Part shown: in pieces, positions 45,447-53,838 of the stretch
Position numbering within the stretch: position 1 is the stretch's first letter
How the letters are laid out: every line of letters begins with the position of its first letter
NCBI GenBank assembly: GCA_963838385.1
Contig: CAWIRE010000001.1
Span: forward strand, 2,046,001 to 2,110,000
Direction of reading: 5' to 3'
Origin: DAHUYF01 sp963838385
Lineage (GTDB): Bacteria > Pseudomonadota > Alphaproteobacteria > ATCC43930 > CGMCC-115725
DNA: 64,000 nucleotides
Translations under genes and position numbers: made by a program
The notes under the pieces: model-generated
What the model was told of the DNA's origin: nothing
The model's input: only the letters and a program-made list of their open reading frames with translations
The model's database searches: none

Positions 45447-45688
45447 CAACCGATCTCCTGGACTGCAATGGCGACCAGGATCAGGACGCCCTCGGCGTCA
45501 CTCAGCGTCCCGCGTCCGATTCTGCGCTGCAACAGTGAGTCGAAGATGACCGCCAGTCCGGCAGCATGCAAGCGAAAAGCGCCGGCGGCGCCTGGAACCG
45601 CCGGCGCGCGATGATCGCCGGCCGCCGGATCATCGCCGATCTTCGAATTGAGTATCACCACCCGGCGAATCGGCCTATGATTGCCCAT
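45443..45688 (-). CDS. Small hypothetical protein (81 aa)
   Basis: MGNHRPIRRVVILNSKIGDD starts at 45688; the C-terminal half is hydrophobic (AFRLHAAGLAVIFDSLLQRR, AEGVLILVAIAVQEIGW). Its stop overlaps the next gene's GTG by 4 bp. No domain recognised. The in-frame extension further upstream is the complement of another gene and is not used. Confidence 0.45.
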   Translation of the reverse strand: MGNHRPIRRVVILNSKIGDDPAAGDHRAPAVPGAAGAFRLHAAGLAVIFDSLLQRRIGRGTLSDAEGVLILVAIAVQEIGW

Positions 45689-45851
45689 CGGTGACGCGCT
45701 TCGCACATTCGACGACGATCCGAACACAGTCGAGGTTGCAAGCCGGCATGGCCTTTCTCGAAAAGCTCCTCCGTGCTTCTTTCCGCGGCACGATGATTTT
45801 CTCGCCGCGCGGGCGGGCAGCGTTGGAGTTGACGGGCCGAGAGAGGGCTTG

Positions 45852-46118
45852 ATGGGCATTCGCACCACGACGTCGACGGTCACCTTCGCGCACCCGTTCC
45901 TGCTGAACAGCATCGCCGAGGAGCAGCCTGCCGGGACCTACACGGTCGAGACCGACGAGGAGATGCTTCAGACGGCGCTCGTGCCGGCCTACCGGCGCGT
46001 CGCCACGCTGATCCGGCTTCCCGGACGCCCCGGCAGCTCCGTGCTCGGCTATGTCGCAGACATCGATGTTGCGGAGCTCGCCGCCGCCCTCGAGCGGGAC
46101 GCCGCCGCGCCGAGGTGA
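45852..46118 (+). CDS. Small conserved-type hypothetical protein (88 aa)
   Basis: MGIRTTTSTVTFAHPFLLNS, then EEQPAGTYTVETDEEMLQTA and PAYRRVATLIRLPGRPG: a short beta-rich family common in rhizobia and Rhodospirillales (V-T-F-x-x-P-F-x-L ... L-P-A-G-x-Y-x-V-E-T-D-E-E). Function unknown. The ATG at 45852 gives the family N-terminus; upstream in-frame codons do not fit it. Confidence 0.75.
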   Translation: MGIRTTTSTVTFAHPFLLNSIAEEQPAGTYTVETDEEMLQTALVPAYRRVATLIRLPGRPGSSVLGYVADIDVAELAAALERDAAAPR

Positions 46119-46168
46119 GCGGTGCCGGCGTGGCGGGGGCTCGCAGCGCGGCAGGTGAGGAGGCCGTC

Positions 46169-46381
46169 ATGCCGAAGGACCATATCGCGATCCGTTGCCC
46201 AGGCTGCGGCGGCAGGATGCGGATCGATTGGCCGACGCCGCGCGCGCGGCAGGCGCAGATCAAATGTCCGAGCTGCGAGGCCAGCTTCCCGGTGGCGCAG
46301 GCGGTCGAGCGCACCCTCCTGGGGGCGGCCGATGATCGCGACCTTCATCTCGTGACGAAGCAGGCCGCGCGGCCGGATTGA
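46169..46381 (+). CDS. Small zinc-ribbon protein (70 aa)
   Basis: MPKDHIAIRCPGCGGRMRID has the first CxxC knuckle (CPGC) and IKCPSCEASFP the second (CPSC), the layout of a zinc ribbon that binds nucleic acid or protein. The ATG at 46169 is preceded by GAGGAGG; the 18 in-frame codons upstream are not protein-like. No catalytic domain. Confidence 0.72.
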   Translation: MPKDHIAIRCPGCGGRMRIDWPTPRARQAQIKCPSCEASFPVAQAVERTLLGAADDRDLHLVTKQAARPD

Positions 46382-46682
46382 TCGAGGCCGCGTGCCGGGC
46401 GCTCGTCGGAGCCTTGATACGCAGCATCCCGCGAGGGCGGCAGCGCACATCGAACAGGGGACGCCGCTTGAACAGGATGATGGACCACGCGACGCGGCGC
46501 GATCCCCCGGAAACCCGCGACGGGGAAGCCGACGGCAAGACCGGTGCGCGCGGCGGGCTGCAATCGGCACGACGCGGCGGGGCGGCGAGGGCCGCGCGCG
46601 TCCGCGAGCTTCGCCTCGGCGAGGGAGCCGGGCGCAGGCGCGCCGGAGCGCGCCGCGCCGGCAGGGCCTCGGAGAAAGTCGG
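46382..46682. other. Intergenic or uncertain coding, about 300 bp
   Basis: An open plus-strand frame (46378-46686) would give a 102-residue Arg/Gly/Ala-rich protein, but its composition is what random high-GC DNA yields and it lacks a credible start. Not called. Confidence 0.35.
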
Positions 46683-46892
46683 TTGATCTATTGCGTGCGA
46701 TGGCGATCGGCGGAGGGCGAGCGCGAATACAGTTCGGGCCATCATCTGAGCACGGCGGAAGCGGCGGATTTCGCCTGTACCGTCCTCGACCAGATGACCG
46801 TCTCCGACATCTCCATCGTCGACGGCAGCGGCCATCAGGTCGTCAGGATGCCGGAGATCATTCGCTACTGTCACCTCAAGAAGACGTGGTGA
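46683..46892 (+). CDS. Small conserved-type hypothetical protein (69 aa)
   Basis: A TTG start with GGAG eight bases before gives LIYCVRWRSAEGEREYSSGH, then HLSTAEAADFACTVLDQMTV and SDISIVDGSGHQVVR. The W-R ... A-x-D-F-A-C-x-V-L ... D-I-x-I pattern is a short family common in alphaproteobacteria, function unknown. The TTG start is unusual but no ATG or GTG fits. Confidence 0.62.
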   Translation: MIYCVRWRSAEGEREYSSGHHLSTAEAADFACTVLDQMTVSDISIVDGSGHQVVRMPEIIRYCHLKKTW

Positions 46893-46956
46893 CCCGCGAC
46901 CCGGTGCCGGATCGGTCGGATCGCCGGGACTGCTTCAGCCAGGCAAAGGAGACATC

Positions 46957-47250
46957 ATGGACACCATCCGAGCGGGCGCCGCGTCGAATCAGACCCTGGC
47001 CGGAAGCTATCGCGAGCTCGCATCGCGATGCCGGGAGATGGCAAAGCATTGCCGCAGACCCGGTGCGCTGCTGCTGCGCGCCACGGCGTTCGACCAGGCG
47101 GCCGAACTCGCTCGAGCCCGGACGGCCGCGCACCCCGGAGCTGCTGCCGATCTGAGCGGCGCCGCTCCCGGCCTTCCCGTTGCAAAATGCCGGCGCCGCC
47201 ACCATATATGGGCCATCGCCGGCAGAGGCCGATCAGGCGCCGGCGGCTGA
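46957..47250 (+). CDS. Small hypothetical protein (97 aa)
   Basis: MDTIRAGAASNQTLAGSYRE after AAAGGAGACATC, an excellent ribosome site. The first 50 residues are helical (LASRCREMAKHCRRPGALLL, RATAFDQAAELARA) and resemble short rhizobial proteins; the last 35 are low-complexity and may reflect a frameshift near 47160. Function unknown. Confidence 0.55.
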   Translation: MDTIRAGAASNQTLAGSYRELASRCREMAKHCRRPGALLLRATAFDQAAELARARTAAHPGAAADLSGAAPGLPVAKCRRRHHIWAIAGRGRSGAGG

Positions 47251-47323
47251 GAGTTCCCTTCCTTTCGCAGAGAGGTCGCGCGCTCCCGCCTGCAAGTCGT
47301 GGCGAGAAAAGAGGCAGCGCGTC

Positions 47324-47629
47324 ATGCGGTATCGGCATACCCGTCCCAATGCTTTCAAGCCGTCCTCGGCGCGGCCAGACGCTTCCTTGAGCTGGACCAT
47401 CTGGTGGGATATGCACCGCCGCAGTGGCAGCGAAGGCTGGAGCCGCGCGACGGAGAGCAACGAAGAAGAGGCCGTGCAGCGCGCCGAGCGCTTCGTCAAG
47501 CTCGGCTTCGTCGTCTACGCGATCAAGGATCCGAAGGGGGAGGTGTTCATGGACGAGGCGCAGATCACCGCCCATATCGCCGCGCGCGCGCAGCTCGCCA
47601 CGGAGACTGCGGGCAAGCGCCCGCGCTGA
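47324..47629 (+). CDS. Small hypothetical protein (101 aa)
   Basis: MRYRHTRPNAFKPSSARPDA, then the well-formed core LSWTIWWDMHRRSGSEGWSR and EEAVQRAERFVKLGFVVYAI KDP. It resembles small alpha/beta proteins that are frequent in this class of bacteria; function unknown. Last of the small-gene run before the catabolic cluster. Confidence 0.65.
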   Translation: MRYRHTRPNAFKPSSARPDASLSWTIWWDMHRRSGSEGWSRATESNEEEAVQRAERFVKLGFVVYAIKDPKGEVFMDEAQITAHIAARAQLATETAGKRPR

Positions 47630-47875
47630 GCCGCGTCGCAGCCGCCGCGACGGAGACAAGGAACCGCTGGCAACAGCGGTTTTTTTGCGGCTACGCGCCG
47701 ATTTGGGGTGAGCTTCTTCCTGCGTCACGTCATCCGAGCGCGCGCGCCAGCGGTGTCGCGCTGACATTTTCAGATTCGGCTATGCTGTCGCACCGGCTTT
47801 CCGGCGGGCATTCTTGCCGGCTCCTGAAACAGCGTCGGTTTTCGCGATCAATAGATGCTGAGGCCGCGTGGAAGG

Positions 47876-48799
47876 TCAGGCCGGCGGCCTGCTCGCGAAC
47901 TGCTGGTCCAGGCTCTTCAAGACCTGTTCCGCGAACTTGGCCGCCGCGACCGGCAGCGATCTTCCGCGAAGCTGGCCGAAGGCCAGCGTCGCCGTCGACG
48001 CATCGCGATCATCGACCCGGCGAAAAGCCAGGCCCCACCGTTCTCGCTCCTCCAGGGGCGGCAGGCCGCTCATGACCTGAAAACCGACCAGTGGCTCGCG
48101 CTGCAGATAGCTGCGCACAAACTCGAAGGAGTTGGACGTCACGGCGATGTCGGCCTCCAGCCCGGCCCGGTGAATGGCGACATCGAAGAGATAGCGGCCG
48201 GCAGTGGTTCGGTCCGGAAGGATCAACCGATAGCGCAGGCAGTCCCGCAGCCGCACCGACGTCGTCCCGGCGAGCGGATGGCCGATCGCCATGATCGTGC
48301 ACAGCGGCTGGGTGCAGGCCAGCAGGACCTGGAAGGACGGCACCGCCGGAGGCTGCAGCACCAGGGCGAGTTCCACCTCGTGGGCGTTGAGCGCGGCGAT
48401 GGCCTCACGGTGATCGCTGATCCGCACCTCGAACGAGACCAGCGGAAACTGGGTTCGATAGCGCGCGATCTCGTCCGGCATGAAGTGATAGGCAAAGGCT
48501 TGGCTGCAGGCGACCGTGACGTGCCCCCGCCGCATGCCAGAGAGGTCCGCGATCTGCGAGCGTACCCGCTCGAAGTCCGAGAGTTGGTCGCGGATGTGAC
48601 GGAGCATCAATTCTCCTGCCGCGTTGGGACGCACGCCTCCCGGTAGCCGCTCGAAGATTTCCGTCCCGAGCTCACGCTCGAAATCCTGTATCTGCCGATT
48701 GAGCGCCGAGGGCGTCAGATTGACCCCCTCCGCTGCCTTGCGGATCGATCCGGCTTTGGAGATCGCCAGGATGTATCCGAGCGTTCTCTGATACCTCAT
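47876..48799 (-). CDS. LysR-family transcriptional regulator of the ring-opening amidohydrolase cluster
   Basis: A 307-residue LysR protein. The helix-turn-helix lies in SKAGSIRKAAEGVNLTPSAL; the effector domain runs from about 90 (GHVTVACSQAFAYHFMPDEI) to the end. The ATG at 48799 gives the normal MRYQRTLGYILAIS start. It is divergent from the ring-opening amidohydrolase with about 160 bp between, the classical arrangement for a LysR activator. The intergenic stretch contains GATGCAAAAAATGCACC, a possible half of its binding site. The inducer is probably the pathway substrate or an intermediate. Confidence 0.9.
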   Translation of the reverse strand: MRYQRTLGYILAISKAGSIRKAAEGVNLTPSALNRQIQDFERELGTEIFERLPGGVRPNAAGELMLRHIRDQLSDFERVRSQIADLSGMRRGHVTVACSQAFAYHFMPDEIARYRTQFPLVSFEVRISDHREAIAALNAHEVELALVLQPPAVPSFQVLLACTQPLCTIMAIGHPLAGTTSVRLRDCLRYRLILPDRTTAGRYLFDVAIHRAGLEADIAVTSNSFEFVRSYLQREPLVGFQVMSGLPPLEERERWGLAFRRVDDRDASTATLAFGQLRGRSLPVAAAKFAEQVLKSLDQQFASRPPA

Positions 48800-48959
48800 G
48801 CGCTGCCTCTCTCGGTCGGTGCGGGTACGCCCCCGCCCGGGACGATGCAAAAAATGCACCACGATGCCCGCAAACTAGCACTATCTCGCACCGCACCCGC
48901 TACCTAGCATCACCCTGGATCGGCCAGCTCTACGTCGAAATCGCGGCCGATCAAGACTG

Positions 48960-50141
48960 ATGAGCCAGGCAGCGGTGAGGTGGTCGGGCATGCGCACGGC
49001 AGTTGTGCAGCGGGACAAGCCGCTCCGGCGCTGTCGCGTGTGCCGGGTGCCGACCGCCCATCCCGGCGATGTCAGCGGGCTGATCGACCTGCTCCAGTCG
49101 GGCGAGATCGCGGCGCCGCATATCAAGGCCATTTTCGGCAAGACCGAAGGCAACGGTTGCGTCAATGACTTCACCCGCCCGTTCTCGTTGATGGCGCTGC
49201 AGAACGCGCTGGCGGGACCGCTCGGTTGCGCGCCGGGCGAGGTCGCCCGCCGCGTCGCCATGGTGATGTCGGGCGGCACGGAAGGCGGCCTGTCGCCGCA
49301 TCTCATCGTGTTCGCGGCGAGCCTGGCCGAGGCGGACCGCGCCCCCGCCGGCAAGAGCCTTGCGATCGGCACCGCCTTCACGCGCGCGTTCCTGCCGGAG
49401 GAGCTGGGCCGGGTCGCCCAGATCGAGGCGACCGCCGAGGCGGTGTTGCGGGCGATGGCGGAGGCCGACATCACCGACCCCGCCGACGTGCATTACGTCC
49501 AGGTCAAATGCCCGCTGCTGACCAGCGAGGCGGCAGCATCCGCGGCCGCCCGCGGCCACGCCGTCGTCACCGACAGCACCTACCAATCGATGGCTTATTC
49601 GCGCGGCGCCTCGGCGCTCGGCGTGGCGCTCGCGTTCGGCGAGGTCCCCCGCGAGACGCTCGACGACCGCGCCGTCTGCCGGCGGCTCGATCTGTGGTCG
49701 GGGCGGGCCAGCACCTCGGCCGGGATCGAGCTGATGCACAACGAGGTCATCGTGCTCGGCAACAGCGACGCCTGGGCGAGCGAGGACATGATCGCCCACC
49801 GCGTGATGCAGGACGCGATCGACGTCCCGGCGGTGCTGGCGGCGTTGGCGGATGTCGGCCTCGGCACCACCGGACAGCTCGACGAGAGGGCCCGGCAGCG
49901 CGTCGCGGCGGTCCTCGCCAAGGCCGATCCCGCGAGCACCGGCCGCATCCGCGGCGCGCGCCACGTCATGCTCGAGGACAGCGACATCAACGCCACCCGC
50001 CACGTGCGCGCTCTCGTCGGCGGCGTGCTCGCCGGTGTCATCGGGCGCACCGATCTCTTCGTCTCGGGCGGGGCCGAGCATCAGGGACCCGATGGCGGCG
50101 GCCCCGTCGCCATCATCGCCCGCCGCCCGGGCGACCGATGA
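48960..50141 (+). CDS. Ring-opening amidohydrolase, cyanuric acid hydrolase/barbiturase family
   Basis: About 393 residues (383 from an alternative ATG at 48990, which has GAGGTGG before it). The AtzD/TrzD/barbiturase threefold-repeat fold is unmistakable: VPTAHPGDVSGLIDLLQSGE, FGKTEGNGCVNDFTR and SGGTEGGLSPH; VQVKCPLLTSEAAAS and MAYSRGASALGVALA; LAKADPASTGRIRGAR and SGGAEHQGPDGGG. These hold the three Lys-Ser pairs that open the amide ring. The family acts on cyanuric acid or barbituric acid and is small and specialised. The N-terminus is about 25 residues longer than usual. First gene of the cluster, so it probably names the pathway. Confidence 0.9.
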   Translation: MSQAAVRWSGMRTAVVQRDKPLRRCRVCRVPTAHPGDVSGLIDLLQSGEIAAPHIKAIFGKTEGNGCVNDFTRPFSLMALQNALAGPLGCAPGEVARRVAMVMSGGTEGGLSPHLIVFAASLAEADRAPAGKSLAIGTAFTRAFLPEELGRVAQIEATAEAVLRAMAEADITDPADVHYVQVKCPLLTSEAAASAAARGHAVVTDSTYQSMAYSRGASALGVALAFGEVPRETLDDRAVCRRLDLWSGRASTSAGIELMHNEVIVLGNSDAWASEDMIAHRVMQDAIDVPAVLAALADVGLGTTGQLDERARQRVAAVLAKADPASTGRIRGARHVMLEDSDINATRHVRALVGGVLAGVIGRTDLFVSGGAEHQGPDGGGPVAIIARRPGDR

Positions 50142-50196
50142 GGACGCCCCGTCGGCCACCGGTACGGCGCAGGCAGCATCGCTCATGGAGGATGGC

Positions 50197-51201
50197 ATGA
50201 CAGAGTCCATACCGGTTATCGACCTTTCGCCCTATTTGGACGGCGGCGCCTCGGGGAAGCAGCAGGTCGCCCGGGCGGTCGATCGGGCGTGCCGCGACCT
50301 CGGCTTCCTGACCGTGACCGGGCACGGCGTGCCGAAAGCCTTCATCGAGGCGGTCTACGCCGATGCCAAGGCATTCTTCGATCTGCCGCTCGCCCGCAAG
50401 GCGGCCATCCGCCAGCCGAGCCCCGATGCCGCCCGCGGCTACAGCGGCGTGGGCGAAGAGGGCCTCTCCTACAGCCTCGACGCGGCCACACCCGGCGATC
50501 TCAAGGAATCCCTCACCATCGGCCAGCTCGAGGTTCCCGCCGACGACCCCTACTACACCCATCCGGACGCCGGCAGCTTCTTCGCGCCCAATCTGTGGCC
50601 GTCGGCGCCCTCCGGCCTCGAGGCGAGCTGGTCGGCCTATTTCCGCGCGATGGAGGCGCTATCGGCGTCGCTCATGCGCATCTTCGCGCTTGCGCTCGAT
50701 CTTCCCGAAACCTTCTTCGACGCGACGATCGACCGCCATATCAGCAATTTTCGCGCGATCAACTACCCTGACCAGCCGGACACGCCGCTCACCGGGCAGC
50801 TGCGCGCCGGCGCGCATTCCGACTATGGCAGTCTGACCATCGTCCGCCAGGAGGACGCGCCGGGCGGGCTGCAGGTGCAGGCCGAGAGCGGCGCCTGGAT
50901 CGACGTGCCGCCGGTCGCCGACGCCTTCGTCGTCAACATCGGCGACCTCATGATGCAATGGACCAACGATCGCTGGCGCTCGACGATGCATCGCGTCGTC
51001 AACCCGCCGCGCGAGAAGGCGCTGGGCAGCCGGCGCATCTCGCTCGTCTTCTTTCATCAGCCCAACTACGACGCGCTGGTGAGCTGCCTGCCGAGCTGCC
51101 AGGGGCCGGGCAACCCGGCGCGCTACGCGCCGATCACGTCCGGTCGGCACTTCATCGGTAAATTCCTCAAGCAGTCGACCATGGGCGTCGCCGCCGCGTG
51201 A
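50197..51201 (+). CDS. 2OG-Fe(II) dioxygenase, isopenicillin-N-synthase-like family
   Basis: A 334-residue non-haem iron oxygenase. The DIOX_N part (MTESIPVIDLSPYLDGG, DRACRDLGFLTVTGHGVP) is followed by the jelly-roll with iron ligands H and D in AGAHSDYGSLTIV, the distal His in STMHRVVNPP and the 2-oxoglutarate Arg-x-Ser in SRRISLVFF. The ATG at 50197 is preceded by GGAGG. It lies between the ring-opening hydrolase and the importer, so it may oxidise or dealkylate the imported compound. Confidence 0.88.
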   Translation: MTESIPVIDLSPYLDGGASGKQQVARAVDRACRDLGFLTVTGHGVPKAFIEAVYADAKAFFDLPLARKAAIRQPSPDAARGYSGVGEEGLSYSLDAATPGDLKESLTIGQLEVPADDPYYTHPDAGSFFAPNLWPSAPSGLEASWSAYFRAMEALSASLMRIFALALDLPETFFDATIDRHISNFRAINYPDQPDTPLTGQLRAGAHSDYGSLTIVRQEDAPGGLQVQAESGAWIDVPPVADAFVVNIGDLMMQWTNDRWRSTMHRVVNPPREKALGSRRISLVFFHQPNYDALVSCLPSCQGPGNPARYAPITSGRHFIGKFLKQSTMGVAAA

Positions 51202-51227
51202 CATCGCCGCCAGAAGGAGAGCAAGCC

Positions 51228-52316
51228 ATGAAGCGCATCCGGTTCGCCGCCGCCGCGATCCTGTTCCTGCTGCCGCTGGCGCAGGCGCGGGCCGCCGAGG
51301 ATGACGGTTTCTCGCTCAAGGGACCGCCCAAGCCCGCCTTCATCTATTACGACCAGAAGAACGATGGCGGCTGGACGCAATCCTTCGACGAGGCCCGCCG
51401 GCGCATGGAGAAGGCGCTCGGCGCCAAGATTCCCTATGTCGAGAACATCGCCGAGGAAGATGTGCAGGTGAAGCAGGCCGCGGAGAAGTTCATCCAGCGC
51501 GGCTTCAATGTCATCCTCGGCACCTCCTTCGGCTATTCCGACGCCTTCAAGACGCTGGCTGCGAAATACCCCGACGTGGCTTTTCTCAATGCCTCCGGCA
51601 CGACCAACGGGCGCAATCTGCAATCCTATTACGGCCGGACCTATGAGAGCCATTACCTCTGCGGCATGGTTGCCGCCTCGATGTCCAAGTCGGGCCATCT
51701 CGGCTTCGTCGCCGCCCACCCGTTCGGCGTCGTCAACTGGGTGGTCAACGGCTACGCGCTGGGCGCGCGCACCATCAATCCGAAAGCCACGGTGAACACC
51801 ATCTTCATCGGTACCTGGGGCGATCCGGTGAAGGAGCGGGCAGCGGCGGAAGCGCTGATCGACCATGGCGCGGACGTCATCGGCGAGCATGTCAACACGC
51901 CGACGCCGCAGATCGTGGCGCAGGAGCGCGGCGTCTATGGCACCGGCCATCATCGCGACATGTCCGAGTTCGCGCCCAAGGCGACGGTGTGCTCGGCGAT
52001 CTGGGTCTGGGACCGCTATCTGACGCCGGAGATCAGGAAGATCGCCGCCGGCCACTGGCATACCGCCCCTTATGGCGCCTTTCTCGGCATCAAGGATGGC
52101 GGCACCGACATCGCCCTCAACAAGGCGCTGGTGCCCAAGCCGGTCATCGAGAAGGTCATGGCCGCGCGGGCGGCGATCATCGAGGGCAAGCAGATCTTCG
52201 CCGGACCGCTCACCGACCGCGACGGCAAGGAGCGCGTCGCCGCCGGAAAGACCTTGTCGGACGCCGGTCTCTGGAAGATGGATTGGTACGTCCCGGGCGT
52301 GATCTCGCAGAATTGA
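51228..52316 (+). CDS. BMP-family ABC transporter substrate-binding protein
   Basis: A 362-residue periplasmic binding protein of the BMP/PnrA type. The signal peptide (about 1-22, ending ARAAE) is followed by FIYYDQKNDGGWTQSFDEAR, VILGTSFGYSDAFKTLAAKY and SAIWVWDRYLTPEIRKIAAG. BMP proteins bind nucleosides or purine-like ligands, which suits a cyanurate/barbiturate-type heterocycle. A GAAGGAGAG site precedes the ATG. It is followed by the ATPase and two permeases of the same importer. Confidence 0.9.
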   Translation: MKRIRFAAAAILFLLPLAQARAAEDDGFSLKGPPKPAFIYYDQKNDGGWTQSFDEARRRMEKALGAKIPYVENIAEEDVQVKQAAEKFIQRGFNVILGTSFGYSDAFKTLAAKYPDVAFLNASGTTNGRNLQSYYGRTYESHYLCGMVAASMSKSGHLGFVAAHPFGVVNWVVNGYALGARTINPKATVNTIFIGTWGDPVKERAAAEALIDHGADVIGEHVNTPTPQIVAQERGVYGTGHHRDMSEFAPKATVCSAIWVWDRYLTPEIRKIAAGHWHTAPYGAFLGIKDGGTDIALNKALVPKPVIEKVMAARAAIIEGKQIFAGPLTDRDGKERVAAGKTLSDAGLWKMDWYVPGVISQN

Positions 52317-52323
52317 GGCGCGC

Positions 52324-53838
52324 ATGGCGGCGGCACCGGCCTTGCAGCTTGTGCGCATCCGCAAGTCGTTCGGCGACTTCCTGGCGCTCGACGATGCCTG
52401 CTTCGACCTGCGCCGCGGCGAGGTGCATGCGCTCCTCGGCGAGAACGGCGCCGGGAAGTCGACGCTGATGAGCGTTGCCGCCGGCCTTTATGCCCCCAAT
52501 GCCGGCACCATCCTGATCGACGGGCGGGCCGTCCGGCTCGCCGGGCCGCGCGATGCCCGGGCTTGCCGGATCGGCATGGTGCATCAGCACTTCAAGCTGA
52601 TCGGTCCCTTCACCGTCGCCGAAAACGTCCTCCTCGCCAACCCGGCCGCGCGCTTCCGCAAAGGCATCCGCCGCATCACGCAGGCGATCCGCGACAACGC
52701 GGCGCAGATCGGCTTCAGCATCGACCCGGCGCAACGCATCGACGATCTCTCGGTTGCCGAGCAGCAGCGCGTCGAGATTCTGAAGATCCTGATCGGCGGG
52801 GCGGACATCCTGATTCTCGACGAGCCGACCGCGGTGCTGACCGACCAGGAGGCGACGGGGCTGTTGACCACCCTGCGGCGGATGACGGCCCAGGGCACTG
52901 CCGTCGTGCTGGTGACCCACAAGCTGCGCGACGTCGTCGCCTATGCCGACCGCGCGACCGTGATGCGCGGCGGCCGCACGCTGGCGACCGTCGATCCGCG
53001 GGCCGCGACGGTGGAGCATCTCACGCAGCTCGCCGTCGGCGAGGACATCGCGGCGCCGTCGCGCGCCGCCGATCCCGCTCCCCCCGCGAAGGCCCGCCTC
53101 TATGTGGCCGAGCTCAAATGCGCCCGCCGCGACGGCCATGTCATGGTCCATGGGGCGACATTTTCGGTGCGCGAGCGCGAGATCTATGGCGTCGCCGGCG
53201 TCAGCGGCAACGGGCAGACGGAACTGGTCGAGGCATTGACGGGCATCCGTCCACCGCTCGCGGGCACCATCGAGATCGCGGGGAGAGGCGATATCACCCG
53301 CGCCACGCCGGGCGAGCGGCGGGATATCGGCACGGCGGTGATCCCCGCCGACCGCTCCGTCTTCGGCCTCGCCGGCGCGCTGTCGATCACCGACAATCTG
53401 GCGGCAAGCGGCCTGCGCAACGGCCGCTATGGGCGGTGGTGGCGCGCCGACGCCGCGGCGATGCGGCGCGACGCCCGGGAGGCCGTCGGGGCCTTCGACA
53501 TTCAAGGCGTGCGCTCGCTCGGCCAGAAGGCGGCGCTGCTCTCGGGCGGCAACGCGCAGAAGCTGGTGCTGGCGCGCGAGCTCGGCCGCACGCCGGCCGT
53601 GGTCGTCGCCCACTCGCCCAGCCGCGGTCTCGACGCCCGGGCCTGTGCCGCCGTCCATGCGCGGCTGCTGGCGGCCCGCCATGCCGGGGCGGCGATCCTG
53701 CTGATCAGCGACGATCTCGACGAAATCCTGTCGCTGTCGGACCGCATCGGCGTGATGGCGCGCGGCCGGATCGTCGCCGAGTTCGACGCGCCGGCCGACC
53801 GCCAGTCCGTGGGCCGCGCGATGGTGCACCATGCCTGA
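52324..53838 (+). CDS. ABC transporter ATP-binding protein, double ATPase (nucleoside/sugar type)
   Basis: A 504-residue protein with two fused ABC domains. Domain 1 has Walker A GENGAGKST and Walker B ILILDEPTAVL; the signature in DLSVAEQQR is shifted from LSGGQ, as usual in this subfamily. Domain 2 has a modified Walker A, GVSGNGQTEL, signature LLSGGNAQK and AVVVAHSPSRGLD, where Walker B lacks the usual Glu. Such asymmetry is typical of this importer class. It energises the BMP-type importer. Confidence 0.9.
   Translation: MAAAPALQLVRIRKSFGDFLALDDACFDLRRGEVHALLGENGAGKSTLMSVAAGLYAPNAGTILIDGRAVRLAGPRDARACRIGMVHQHFKLIGPFTVAENVLLANPAARFRKGIRRITQAIRDNAAQIGFSIDPAQRIDDLSVAEQQRVEILKILIGGADILILDEPTAVLTDQEATGLLTTLRRMTAQGTAVVLVTHKLRDVVAYADRATVMRGGRTLATVDPRAATVEHLTQLAVGEDIAAPSRAADPAPPAKARLYVAELKCARRDGHVMVHGATFSVREREIYGVAGVSGNGQTELVEALTGIRPPLAGTIEIAGRGDITRATPGERRDIGTAVIPADRSVFGLAGALSITDNLAASGLRNGRYGRWWRADAAAMRRDAREAVGAFDIQGVRSLGQKAALLSGGNAQKLVLARELGRTPAVVVAHSPSRGLDARACAAVHARLLAARHAGAAILLISDDLDEILSLSDRIGVMARGRIVAEFDAPADRQSVGRAMVHHA

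Noticed and set aside
46378..46686. A 102-codon Arg-rich open frame
   Set aside because: Composition looks random for high-GC DNA, no good start codon or ribosome site.
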